Shown here: positions 52,995-63,000 of the stretch, piece after piece
Layout of the letters: each line of letters starts with the position of its first letter
Numbering within the stretch: position 1 is the first letter of the stretch
Source of the DNA: Bacteroides intestinalis
GTDB lineage: Bacteria; Bacteroidota; Bacteroidia; Bacteroidales; Bacteroidaceae
DNA: 64,000 nucleotides
Assembly (NCBI RefSeq): GCF_902364365.1
Contig: NZ_CABJDN010000010.1
Coordinates: 1-64,000, forward strand
Reading direction: 5' to 3'
Made by a program: the position numbers and the translations under genes
The notes under the pieces: model-generated
Database searches by the model: none
Seen by the model: only the letters and a program-made list of their open reading frames with translations
Told to the model about the DNA's origin: nothing

Positions 52995-55639
52995 AATGTC
53001 TGATTGTAGAAGAAGTTGTGATAAGTATCATTACCAATGTTAATTATATACATGTTTTCCCTTGCACGAGTTATCGCCGTATATATCGCTTGTGGCGACA
53101 TTGGGCGAAATGTCGTATTATGCAAAACAATGTCATTCTCTAGAATAACTATAACGGAAGGAGATTCCCAGCCCTTGAAACTTTGTATGGTAGATATTTT
53201 CAAACAACGTTTGTCTGTCGTAAACAATTGCTTTCTTGTTCGTTCAAGAGCTTCAAAATCCCTATTAAATTTCCAATTGGCTGCCTTTTCATCAGTAACC
53301 TGATGTATTTGCTTTAACCGTTCAAGGGTTTCGTTTGAAATAAATGTTATTTCTGTTTGTTCGTTTGTTCTTTGTCGATAAAGAATGTCAATATTGCGAA
53401 GCAATTTTGTTGAAGAAGCAAGTACAGCAAAATCTCTTGCTTCGTTATTGTCATTGGAAATGATATTGATTATATTAGTTATTATGGATTCAATGGAATT
53501 GTTTTGTCTCAGATCAATATAAGTTACAATTTGGAAATTGAACGTATTTGATATGGTATTCTCCGCAACTATATCATCGGTAGGTAGATTTGCCATAAAT
53601 TGTGTTTGAAATGCAGTGGCAAGATTAGCAAGACGTGGATTAGTAAATCTTCGACTGGTTGTTAATTGTCTATTCCATTGTCCTCCAATAATACCTAAGC
53701 GGATGTCACCATTTGCATCTAAAGGTCGTTGATATACATTTTGTTTGGGATCCCCAAACACTACCAGTTCACCATTAGGCACCAAAAGGAAATTCTGCAT
53801 GATGATGCGAAGCCATTCCGTAGTATAGTCCTGAACCTCGTCAACAAAGATTGCAGAATACTTCTTATGACCTTTGGAATTTTCAAAGAAGGCTTCGTTT
53901 TGATATGAGCTAAATTCAACATGCAACTGACATTCTGCAGCACGTATTCTAAAGAATTGATGATAAGGATATACGTCTATTTTTTCCCAAGAGAAATCCT
54001 CCCGAATCTCGGAAAGCCTAAACTTCAGGTAATTGGCTAATGTAATGTTATATGTCAACACTAAGACATCACCTCCAGTACGCTTCATGGCATTTACTGC
54101 TCTAAAGGCAAGTACTTGAGTCTTTCCAGAACCAGCGACACCACTTATTTTCTGTTGTGTTATACTACTTCCCGATAGTCGCTTCTGTGCACCAATAGGT
54201 TGCATATCAATGCGTCCTTCCTGATATGAATGCCAAGATGGAGATATCATCCTAGCCAATTTCCTTCTTACAACATCGTCAAAAGCATTGTTGTTGTATA
54301 AGAAACCTATGGTAGTATACAAATTTTGTGATATATCTCTATTTTCAATAATCTCCTTACCGAAGATAAAGGTAAAATTAAAGACGTTATTCTGATATTC
54401 AAAGAATTTTTTTATTTCGTCAATAGAGTTTTCTGAGAACACAACCGCCTTTTTGATAAGACTAAAATTCCGATTATCTTCAATAGTACTCATCAAAAGT
54501 TCTTCTATACCATCCTTAATGCTCAATTGACATAGGTTTATAAGGTCAATAGGAGATTGATATAGTTGCCCATGTACATTTATTTCCTTTTTATCTTCTG
54601 ATAATGTACACTCATTAAGGTTCTCCTCGAATATGTTCAGTAGAAGAACCCCCTTATTAGGTCTAACGATAATAAAATCTACAGCCACTTCGTTTACTGC
54701 TGCATCAATATACATTATGTCATCCACAGACAAAATATTTTCGAGTCTCCATGCGACTCTTGCTTTTTGAGATGATAACACATGATTCTGTATCTGCAAA
54801 CGTAAATCATATTCATTATATATTGCCTCATGTCTTTCATCCACCAAAGCTAATTTGTTAAGGTCAATTGTTGCACCATTGTATTCAAAGCATCTTGTCA
54901 TGCATGTATAGGGATGTGCTGTTCTCCTTGTGCGTGCATAACGTACACTATTTATCTGGCTGAAATAATTCTGTTCTCCAAAAACAGAACAAAATTTCTC
55001 AATTCTATACGCCGCACCATTTTGGGGACCAATACATAGAACAAAGTGTTTCCCTTGCGCAGATGCCACCATCTTTGCAACTATTCCCAAATCGATAGCA
55101 GTTACATCCAAGATATTAGAAAAAACATGGATGATATTATTATATCTATATCCAATAGAATTAAGAGTCTCTCCTTCAACAATGTCGTTTGCTGGAAGAA
55201 AAAGATTCTTCACATCTATTTCAACTGTGCCGTGCGTAAGAGTTCGAATATTATCGTTGGCGCGTTCGATGGCACTATGAGAAGGCTCAATAAGCGTTAT
55301 TTTACGTAGCCATTGAAATAAATTACGCTGTCTTAATACTTCAATTATAGTAGCAGAGCCTATGCCTTGACCACATCCCCAATCAACTATCTCAATACTT
55401 CCCTGAATATCGTTAAATGGGAAATTCATCATTGCGGCACGACACTTGGTTACATGCATATCTCCATATGCAGACATATAACAATTTAGTGCCACATCAC
55501 TTGCTAATAGATTTATGCCATGATTCAACTCTGGATGTGTCCAAGGTCTTCCCTTATATTCTTCGGGCAAAGCATTGTGACAATAATCAATAATGTCATC
55601 AATACTATTACATTGTTTTATATCTTCTGCGTATGGCAT
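52991..55639 (-). CDS. Methyltransferase / NERD-like / UvrD-type helicase fusion
   Basis: An 882-residue multidomain protein. Residues 1-290 form a Rossmann methyltransferase-like domain with motif I IEIVDWGCGQGIGSAT near 81-96 and LIEPS after it. Residues about 310-440 resemble a degenerate NERD nuclease (EVAVDFIIVRPNKGVLLL). From about 490 a superfamily 1A helicase follows: GVAGSGKTQV (Walker A, near 500), IFVDEVQDY (Walker B, near 598), VFGDPKQNVYQR, TSRRFTNPRL, STIQSFKGWESPSV, YTAITRARENM (motif VI). It lies 2 nt after the DUF1848 gene and overlaps the TerB gene by 4 nt. I know of no characterised protein with this whole architecture. An anti-phage role is inference. Confidence 0.8.
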   Translation of the reverse strand: MPYAEDIKQCNSIDDIIDYCHNALPEEYKGRPWTHPELNHGINLLASDVALNCYMSAYGDMHVTKCRAAMMNFPFNDIQGSIEIVDWGCGQGIGSATIIEVLRQRNLFQWLRKITLIEPSHSAIERANDNIRTLTHGTVEIDVKNLFLPANDIVEGETLNSIGYRYNNIIHVFSNILDVTAIDLGIVAKMVASAQGKHFVLCIGPQNGAAYRIEKFCSVFGEQNYFSQINSVRYARTRRTAHPYTCMTRCFEYNGATIDLNKLALVDERHEAIYNEYDLRLQIQNHVLSSQKARVAWRLENILSVDDIMYIDAAVNEVAVDFIIVRPNKGVLLLNIFEENLNECTLSEDKKEINVHGQLYQSPIDLINLCQLSIKDGIEELLMSTIEDNRNFSLIKKAVVFSENSIDEIKKFFEYQNNVFNFTFIFGKEIIENRDISQNLYTTIGFLYNNNAFDDVVRRKLARMISPSWHSYQEGRIDMQPIGAQKRLSGSSITQQKISGVAGSGKTQVLAFRAVNAMKRTGGDVLVLTYNITLANYLKFRLSEIREDFSWEKIDVYPYHQFFRIRAAECQLHVEFSSYQNEAFFENSKGHKKYSAIFVDEVQDYTTEWLRIIMQNFLLVPNGELVVFGDPKQNVYQRPLDANGDIRLGIIGGQWNRQLTTSRRFTNPRLANLATAFQTQFMANLPTDDIVAENTISNTFNFQIVTYIDLRQNNSIESIITNIINIISNDNNEARDFAVLASSTKLLRNIDILYRQRTNEQTEITFISNETLERLKQIHQVTDEKAANWKFNRDFEALERTRKQLFTTDKRCLKISTIQSFKGWESPSVIVILENDIVLHNTTFRPMSPQAIYTAITRARENMYIINIGNDTYHNFFYNQTL

Positions 55640-55641
55640 AA

Positions 55642-56706
55642 TTATCTTCCTGCTATTGTTTCTGCAAATCTATTCTCTAGATGCTGTTTCCAATTTTGCA
55701 ATGCCAATTGTTTTGTGGTGTTAGCATAACAGTATTCGCAAAGATGCGGACAAGTGTTGTATTCACCAATGTCCTTAGAGGCCATGCATTCGCAGAATGG
55801 TCGCTGCCCCTGGTCTTTCTTGTGCTTACTGATGAAGTAATGGTTATGAGGCAGAAGTATTGCTCCTTGGGGCAATTGGGACTCGCCAAAAAGCGTTGGC
55901 GCAGGAACTTTCTCTATCTTTACTTTCATGAAGTCCATCAGTTCCTCGTCGTCCCAAGCCAAACGAGTGATAAGGTCTCCATCTATGCAGCGATTATGCT
56001 GAATGCCATATTTTGAGATGTCAATCTTCTCACCACAAGTAGCAAGTTGGAAGTTCCAACTGCGTTCACGATTCATAGTAGATAGCTTGTCAGCAAACTC
56101 TTCCATTTGCCCTGTATCCCACTCATGGTATGATATACCACTTACTTCAAGATTATGTTTCACCTTCCTGTACATAATAATATCCGCATAGCTGAATACC
56201 AACTTTTCTGTGTAATCTTTTAGTTGGTCACCAATATTCTGAACTTTCCATAGCAAGTCATCCACAGATATGTCATCTGTCAGCATCATGGGGTCAAACC
56301 GCCAAATAACAGCCCCCTTACCAAGTTGCTCAACAAGTAACTTGAATGTTTCTATGCGTTTAGCAAGAGAAGGTACTTTCTCTAATTTCTCCTGTTCGTA
56401 ATCATTCAGGGTATATTGAACATAGCACTTAATGTTACGCTCTTTGAGGATATGCAGATATGGCAACAATGGTAGTGGATTCTTTGACCAAAATACAATG
56501 AAGCGAGTTTTCTCATACGAGACATACGACTTTACGCCATTGAACGGATTCGTCCATGCTGAATACCCTTTCTGTAAACGATGGAAAAACCAATCAGCAT
56601 AGAATGCCGGAATGTCGGTACTCCTACTTGCAGAAATAATGAGGGGAGTCTGCGCTTTTACAGGTAATCCATTAATAATAATGTCTGTACATTGCCACGT
56701 TGCCAT
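55642..56706 (-). CDS. DUF1848 protein with C-terminal radical-SAM-like Cys motif
   Basis: A 354-residue protein. The N-terminal part (IISASRSTDIPAFYADWFFH, FWSKNPLPLLPYLHILKERN, LVFSYADIIMYRKVKHNL) has a TIM-barrel-like pattern shared with the DUF1848 family. Near the C-terminus the cysteines are C305, C307, C319, C323 and C326; CPHLCEYC gives C-x3-C-x2-C, the spacing of a radical SAM [4Fe-4S] site, but at the end of the chain instead of the beginning. This suggests a circular permutation or an accessory cluster. It is first of the trio, 2 nt before the helicase fusion. Its reaction is unknown. Confidence 0.75.
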   Translation of the reverse strand: MATWQCTDIIINGLPVKAQTPLIISASRSTDIPAFYADWFFHRLQKGYSAWTNPFNGVKSYVSYEKTRFIVFWSKNPLPLLPYLHILKERNIKCYVQYTLNDYEQEKLEKVPSLAKRIETFKLLVEQLGKGAVIWRFDPMMLTDDISVDDLLWKVQNIGDQLKDYTEKLVFSYADIIMYRKVKHNLEVSGISYHEWDTGQMEEFADKLSTMNRERSWNFQLATCGEKIDISKYGIQHNRCIDGDLITRLAWDDEELMDFMKVKIEKVPAPTLFGESQLPQGAILLPHNHYFISKHKKDQGQRPFCECMASKDIGEYNTCPHLCEYCYANTTKQLALQNWKQHLENRFAETIAGR

Positions 56707-56805
56707 AATACATTAGAATTTTTTGAATGTCTCTTTTATCTTTTTTTGTTTTGCTTCCTTTTCTTATACTCTTGAGTAGGCTTAGAAACAGCCTATAGTA
56801 TGCCT

Positions 56806-57435
56806 TCACTCTTCAAATGGATACGTTTCGTCATAGACTTCACTTAGAAGACGGTCGTTGAAAAGCCAGTGTGGTGTGGGCTGTATATGTTTGACCTTGT
56901 AGCCTTTTAGCTTAGCAGAAAGTGCACTAATAGAAGTTTCTTCTCCTTGATAACACACTTTGCGCTCTGAACGAATGGTGACAGAAATTGACGGATCATC
57001 TTTCCAGATGAGAATATCACCTTTCTGCAATCCCATCTCGTAGAAATTGAGCGGTGGACGTTTTGCTTGTGCTTTTGTGCTGGCAGCTTTATCCTCATCA
57101 GTGAGGTCGTTCTGTATCTCATCTGTCACTTCTTCCGTCACATCTTCATGATGGAAAAGTTCGAGGATGGCTTGTGCCTGATCCACGTTGATACGGAAGA
57201 ACTCACGATTCTGATTGATGCGCTGAGGTTCAAAGGCTTTATGAAGGGCTTTCTCAATTTTGAGACAATCACTTTTCTTGACCTTGCACGCAAATTTACA
57301 CTCAAACGGAACGGGAACTCCTGTGGTATATAGTTCCTTCATCCGTTTATCAATGTCTTCCTGTGTGGTCATGCCTATTTTTACCAGTCCTGGCATCACA
57401 GGGTTTGTCAGAAGATAAACTATTCCGTATTCCAT
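56806..57435 (-). CDS. GIY-YIG nuclease-like protein with C-terminal RAMA/DUF4357-like part
   Basis: A 209-residue protein. The N-terminal T5orf172-type GIY-YIG domain shows GIVYLL (4-9), LVKIGMTTQ (17-25), DKRMKELYTTG with the catalytic Arg and REFFRI near the catalytic Glu. After a polar linker (about 100-128), the C-terminus GLQKGDILIWKDDP to HWLFNDRLLSEVYDE resembles the RAMA/DUF4357 fold found with restriction-modification proteins. It would nick or cut DNA; substrate is unknown. It lies between the AlbA_2 gene (104 nt upstream) and the DUF1848 trio (99 nt downstream) on the same strand. Confidence 0.78.
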   Translation of the reverse strand: MEYGIVYLLTNPVMPGLVKIGMTTQEDIDKRMKELYTTGVPVPFECKFACKVKKSDCLKIEKALHKAFEPQRINQNREFFRINVDQAQAILELFHHEDVTEEVTDEIQNDLTDEDKAASTKAQAKRPPLNFYEMGLQKGDILIWKDDPSISVTIRSERKVCYQGEETSISALSAKLKGYKVKHIQPTPHWLFNDRLLSEVYDETYPFEE

Positions 57436-57539
57436 ATCGTTGTGTTTTTAGAGACTATTGTACAGTTTGTCTTTGTTTGTAACTCTTTCAAATTCGCGCA
57501 TCAGTGTATTGCCATTTCTGTTGGTAAATATATGTGAGT

Positions 57540-59153
57540 TCATTTTTTACTCCTCCTATATTTTTGATTGCTTGCATTGGGATGCTCGGGATTGGTCATT
57601 TCAAGATAACCTGCCTCTACAAGTGACATTATATATGTTTGTCTATTCTTGCTATGATTCGTTACTCCTATTCTATCAAGAATTTCCTTGCTGCTGCGTG
57701 GCACACTACAGAAGTTTACAATGTCCTTTTGCTTATTTGTTATTTTAGGATGCTTGGTGTCTAAGTAAGCATTGAGAGTGTCAGAGTTAGTGTCTAAGTC
57801 TGTGTCAGAGTGTCCAAGTCCAGTGTCAGGGTTGGTGTCCAAGTGTCTAAGTTTGGTGTCTAAGTTGCCATTAACTTGGTTACTTTTATTGCTAGCTTGG
57901 TTACTTTTCTCGTTGACTTGGTTACCTACTGGCCTATTTATAGTAATCACAAACTCATTCGTCCTATCGTTGTTGATGAACGAAACATTCATATCCTCTG
58001 ACAATGCACGAAGCATACCACTACCCGCTCCTGTGTAGGGAAGCAAATGAATGGCATTTGTGAAAAGGAACGTATTGCGCGGCATGGAGGTTCCCACAAC
58101 GATATCATCTATAGTAAGTCCATTGGGGAGAGTTCCAGGGCTGTGTATCTCCACCCTGTCATCAAAGATGAAGATGCGGATTGGGGCTGTCACATTCAGC
58201 GAGCGATGCACTAAAGCATTTACAATGAACTCAACAAGACTGGTGTAGGGTATCTCCAACACTCCTTGCGAATTAAACTCTCTTCCTACTTGTATGTGAC
58301 GCAAGTTTCGGGTGAAGAAATCCATAATAGTCTCAAACTGATGAAGCAGATTGCCCTCAATGTCGGCATCATTCACTTTATCACGAAATTGTGAACCTCC
58401 AAGACTATTGCCCACAAAGCAAATACACTTTGCTGTCATTACTGGAAGCCAACGCTGAGTGTACCTTCCAAACAATAACATTGCAGCCACTGTGATTTTC
58501 CCATCGGGTCGGATGAAACGTAGATTACGCAACAGCTTCTCTCCATCGTGACCACTTGCAATAGCGGAGCAGACAGTATCTAAAGAGGCCTCGCGTAAAG
58601 CATCGCCCACCAGCCCTTTTCTCACTAATACTTTTTCAAACTTGTTACTTAGGAAGGTTTTGATGGTATTCTCGTCCAAATCCTTAATGGTGGCGTCACG
58701 GACTCCTGCTTCATCAGGCGAGAAACTGCCGCAATCTGTCATCATTTCGGCAAGCTCGGCATTATCGAACACTTTGCGCTTGTCGGCACCATTCTTCACC
58801 CACACAATGCCACGATTGTCATGGTAAGGTTTATTCACCCCTTCTTTAATATGAGCCACAACAAGGCTTCCGTCATCCACAGAAATAGTTTCTACATCAA
58901 CAAGGATGGCAGGAACAACATTCTCAGATGCGATGTTACCAAGTGTATTCGTCGTTTCCTGTACTTCCAGATACGACAAAGGATTGACGCTGCCAGTTTT
59001 GTCCTTCACGCCAACGACTAGTGTTCCACCACGTGCATTGCTGAATGCCACCAATTCGCAGCCGATGTCGTAGCTGTCAAGGAGCCGTTCTTTGAACTGC
59101 ACCTTACTGACTTCACCTGACTTTATCTGTTGAATAATATCTATTTCCTTCAT
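57540..59153 (-). CDS. AlbA_2/ATPase regulator with repeat linker
   Basis: A 537-residue protein. AlbA_2 (divergent AAA-4, Schlafen-like) domain at 8-135: SKVQFKERLLDSYDIGCELV, NARGGTLVVGVKD. It is followed by the usual C-terminal ATPase part (FIVNALVHRSLNVTAPIRIF, DDRVEIHSPGTLPNGLT). Then a low-complexity linker (NQVNEKSNQ, LDTN units, about 410-465) leads to a winged-helix end (KDIVNFCSVPRSSKEILDRI). It is coupled to the XRE gene by a 4-nt overlap. Some such proteins act in anti-phage or toxin-regulator contexts; here it is inferred only. Confidence 0.85.
   Translation of the reverse strand: MKEIDIIQQIKSGEVSKVQFKERLLDSYDIGCELVAFSNARGGTLVVGVKDKTGSVNPLSYLEVQETTNTLGNIASENVVPAILVDVETISVDDGSLVVAHIKEGVNKPYHDNRGIVWVKNGADKRKVFDNAELAEMMTDCGSFSPDEAGVRDATIKDLDENTIKTFLSNKFEKVLVRKGLVGDALREASLDTVCSAIASGHDGEKLLRNLRFIRPDGKITVAAMLLFGRYTQRWLPVMTAKCICFVGNSLGGSQFRDKVNDADIEGNLLHQFETIMDFFTRNLRHIQVGREFNSQGVLEIPYTSLVEFIVNALVHRSLNVTAPIRIFIFDDRVEIHSPGTLPNGLTIDDIVVGTSMPRNTFLFTNAIHLLPYTGAGSGMLRALSEDMNVSFINNDRTNEFVITINRPVGNQVNEKSNQASNKSNQVNGNLDTKLRHLDTNPDTGLGHSDTDLDTNSDTLNAYLDTKHPKITNKQKDIVNFCSVPRSSKEILDRIGVTNHSKNRQTYIMSLVEAGYLEMTNPEHPNASNQKYRRSKK
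57757..57865 (-). repeat. Degenerate LDT repeat inside the AlbA_2 gene
   Basis: The word gtgtctaag and variants (gtgtcagag, gtgtccaag) occur about nine times in 109 bases, encoding LDT-, SDT- and PDT-type units in the linker of the AlbA_2 protein. The repeats are degenerate at the third codon position, so slippage could change the unit number. Confidence 0.75.
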
Positions 59154-59374
59154 TTCTTCAAATGTTTTTGGTTGAGCAGTCTACCTGCATCAATATTCAA
59201 AGCCTCTGCTATACGTAGGAGGTTTCTTGCGTCAGGCTGCATGGTATTCGTCACCCATTTGGAGACAGTAGCTCGGTCTTTTCCTAATTGTTCTGCCAGC
59301 CACTTACTGCTTTTTTGTTCTTCGGCAAGCACTATCTTCAGCCTGTTAATCATTTCTTTTTCCATAAAAGACAT
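59150..59374 (-). CDS. XRE-type regulator paired with AlbA_2
   Basis: A 74-residue Cro/C1 helix-turn-helix protein: LKIVLAEEQKSSKWLAEQLG then KDRATVSKWVTNTMQPDARN and LLRIAEALNIDAGRLL. It overlaps the next gene by 4 nt. XRE plus AlbA_2 is a common two-gene unit in Bacteroides, the small protein probably repressing the pair. The second Met (residue 4) is an alternative start. Confidence 0.82.
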   Translation of the reverse strand: MSFMEKEMINRLKIVLAEEQKSSKWLAEQLGKDRATVSKWVTNTMQPDARNLLRIAEALNIDAGRLLNQKHLKK

Positions 59375-59555
59375 TCTTTTCGATGTAAAAATACAAATAA
59401 GCCATGAGATTCACGAAGAAATACGTCAAAAAAAGAGCGTTTTTTTATAAATAATTGGTTATATCGTCAATATGTAATCTGCATTTGTTCCTTTGTGAGT
59501 AATAGATCTGCAACAAAACGCTTTTCCAAGACTGGGAGGGGATGTAAAGGTTTTC

Positions 59556-59718
59556 TTAGTTGAATGGCGTTCCTAAAAATAGTGGAATCGACTCGGTTGA
59601 GACGGTTTCTAACGGCTCATTGTTTCCTGTGTGGACACAACTTGTTGGTGGCGGCTTATCCTTAGTAGAACTTGTTTTCTCGTCGGGCTGCTACGGCTCT
59701 TTCATTTAACTTTGGCAT
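59556..59718 (-). other. Short overlapping open frames in the 654-bp gap
   Basis: The gap 59375-60028 has no large gene. On the minus strand one 18-codon frame (59662-59718) encodes MPKLNERAVAARRENKFY. A second frame (59556-59705) opens at an ATG but meets TAG at codon 5, then reads on for 44 codons to a stop, ending VSTESIPLFLGTPFN. The protein-like composition suggests leader peptides or decayed remnants of another element. Only weak support. Confidence 0.3.
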
Positions 59719-59902
59719 TGTTTGATAACAATTTGAATAAGTTACATTTACTTCAAAATCAACCTTTATAAATATAAGGAATGCCTTGTTGGGGTAAGTT
59801 AAAAATAGCTTTTAACCGCTTAATACCCATAAACATTGAAAATTAGAGGCATTTTTAATGAAAGAGCTGTGTCCGGCTGTAACACAAAATTAGCATTTAT
59901 GA

Positions 59903-59932
59903 TTGAGTTGATAAAAAATTGAATTAACTTTG
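59903..59932 (+). promoter_or_regulatory. Promoter of the 1234-residue gene
   Basis: TTG at 59903-59905, a 19-base spacer and TAACTTTG at 59925-59932 match the Bacteroides -33/-7 consensus. The RNA would begin near 59939, leaving a 5' untranslated region of about 90 bases before ATG 60029. The gene is therefore transcribed by itself. Confidence 0.72.
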
Positions 59933-60028
59933 CATATTCACTTCTGAAACAAACTAGTTTCAGACACACTTAAGGAAACACTGCCGTTAAAAAAACAAGC
60001 GTTTAGGCAAGATATATTTTAAAGTAGA

Positions 60029-63000
60029 ATGAAACTCATTAAGGCCAATGACCTCAAACGATGGGCAGACACGTTGGAAATCCGTGGTTTGCTTCCTGAG
60101 TTAATACGCCGATTGGTGCATGCAACTAAGCCGCATCTTTCAAAGGTGTACATACCGACTGAAGAAAGCACTCATTCTGCCGGATGGGATGGCATTGTTG
60201 TTTCTGAAGACAATGACACTTATCTGCCAGCTGGTACATGTCTTATCGAGATGGGGACGAATGAGAAAGTGGCAACAAAAGCTAATGACGATTATACAAA
60301 ACGTACGAATGGCCCATTAGAATTTGAGAAAGGAGAATGTACCTTCGTTTTCATCACTCCTCGCGAATGGCCCAAAGCGCCATCTTGGGAAGCAGACAAA
60401 AATAAACTGAATAAGTGGAAAAGGGTTAAGGTGATAACAGCCGTAGAATTAGAGGATTGGCTATCTTATTATCCTTCTGTCGCTTTATGGGTGGCAGAAA
60501 AACTTAACATCTCCCACAGAGAGAAAATTCAGAGTATAGAATCGTATTGGCGTCAATGGTCAACCAACGATAAAGGACAGCAACTTTGCTATAGTGTTGC
60601 CGTTGGAGGACGCGAGGAATCTGTCAAAGAACTTCTGGAGAAAACAGAAAATCATATAGCAATAGATGTTTGTTCCCATTCTGTAGAGGAATCGCTCGCA
60701 TTTGTCGTGGCTGCTATATTACAATGCGGAGATGACAATCTTAAAAACAGAGTGGTTATTGCAAAAGACAATGAAACCACAGGCTTATTGGCTTCACAAT
60801 GTTCCAATATGGTTATTATCTCTAGTGGAGATGATAAAAACATTAATCCAAACGAGAATTGCTTGGTGTATGTTACACATCCATCTGCAAGAAGCAGAAG
60901 TGGAGTGTCTATCGTTCTACGAACACCAGAGCCTGACGATTTTATTAATGCTTTAAAAAAAAGCGGATTTAATGAAACGCAAGCAAGGCAGCTTTGTTCT
61001 GATACAGGGCGAAGCACAGCTATCTTGAGAAGGAAACTTGGTTTTGAACGCAACAACCCTGATTGGGCGAAGCCTAAAAATATCAGCCGATTACTCCCGG
61101 CTCTTCTGATGGGGCGTTGGCTGAATAATCTGGAAGGAGACAAAAAACTAATTGAGGAGCTTTCAGGGATGGAATATTGCCAATTCGAAAATCTTATTCA
61201 GACATTTGCTAAAGGCAACGATAGTCCTTTTGGACTTATTGATAGTCTATGGTATGTTATATCTCCATTTGACGCTATAAATTATGCAATAGATTTTATC
61301 ACACCCCAATACTTGGATAGACTCTCTGCCATTATTGACAAAGTAGCAAATGATATTGACCTTGATGACAAAAAGGCAGCCACGACTGATTCCTTATTCT
61401 GGCAAAAACATAATACGAAGTATAGCTATTATGCTAAAGAAGGGTTACTCTTGACATTGGTGTTATTGGCTCTTCGAGGTGACAAAAATGCTCAACTGAT
61501 TCCGTGGGTTGACGAAAAGGTTAGAGCAATATTAAATATAAACACTTTAGAATGGTGGTTTGGCTATTGCAAACATAATCTGATATCTCTCTTGGCAGAA
61601 GCTTCGCCTCAGGTTTTTATTCAGAAAATTGAAGATGATGTGATGAGCGATAATTCTATCATCCGTGAGATGTTCCGAATCAATTTTGAGCATACCTCCT
61701 TGTGGGGTAATAGTTCGCACTATGGATATGTTTTATCTGCATTGGAAGACTTGGCCTGGCCTGCAGAGAATCTTTCCAGAATTAGCCGAATCCTGTTTGA
61801 ACTCTCGTCTTTAGGGAAGAAAGAAGGGTATGTTGGAAATCCTTTTGAGTCGTTGTGCAAAATATATTGTCTCTGGATGCCTAAAACAAAAGCAACCATA
61901 GAGCAATGTTTTATGGTACTTGAATCCATGGCAGAGGAGTTTAGACCATTTGTTTTCAGACTTTGTAGATGTTTAGTGAACTATAGTCGTCAATCACAAA
62001 GCATTAATGGCCGTATAATGCGGTGGAGATATTTCGGAGAAGACGTTAAAGCCGTGACAATGGATGAGTTTTTGACAGCATTAACAGCTACAGTGAGAAT
62101 GTTGATAAAAAATTGCGATTATAGCAATGATGCTATTGAATGCATGTTGGAAACAGCGACTGCTCCTGACTTGCCTACTCATCTTAGGAAAGAAGTCCAA
62201 GATGCGATTTCTTCAAATATAGATTTTCTGAAAGGTAAAAATAAGTTCTGTGACAAAATAAGAGAAAAAATATATCATTTTGAAGAAGCCCGTGATTCAG
62301 ATTGGTGTATAAGTGATGATGAGATGAACTGGCTAAAAAATCTCTTAGAAGCCATATTGCCAGATGATATTATTGAGGCTAACTTGTGGAAATTCAAGAT
62401 TTTCTTGCCTGTACATGAACTGCATCGGAGAGAGGATGATATATGTAAGTGGACAGAAAAACAGTTGAATTTCAGAGTAACTGCCGTGAAAGAACTGTAC
62501 AAGCAGATAGGATTCGATGGTTTAAGAAAGATTGCCGAGAAATCTGAAGACAAATATCAAACAGGTCTTGCATTTGCAAAATTCAAGACCACATACCCGA
62601 TGGTTGATTTTGTTATAAACGAAGGTTTTGACAATCAACTTTTAGCAGGATTCTTTGTCTCTTTATTCAACACAAACAAGGAACGCTATTGGAAAGTGGT
62701 GAGGAAATACAATAATCGGAATGATATTCTTATTAGCATCGGAACAAATGAAGAATTAACCAGATTTGTCGAAACTCTACCAGAAGAAGCTAAGGAAAAT
62801 TATTGGAAGACCGTATCTGTTTGGTGCTATTCTGACGATACGCTGAACATAATGGTAGAACAACTGCTTAAAGTGGGTAGGTATGGCGATGTATTATCTT
62901 TGCTACGTCATGTTAGTTATGGTGGGAAGGACATTCCTGTTGCACCAGCCTTTAATGCCTTACAAGGATGGTTGAACAATATTAAAACACCAGAATTGGA

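Noticed and set aside
52991..55639. Type I/III restriction or BREX system
   Set aside because: The helicase motifs are UvrD-like (superfamily 1), with no specificity subunit, no PglX- or BrxL-like neighbour and no separate modification subunit.
57757..57865. Possible CRISPR-like or regulatory DNA repeat
   Set aside because: The words lie inside an intact reading frame and follow its codon phase, so they are a protein linker repeat.
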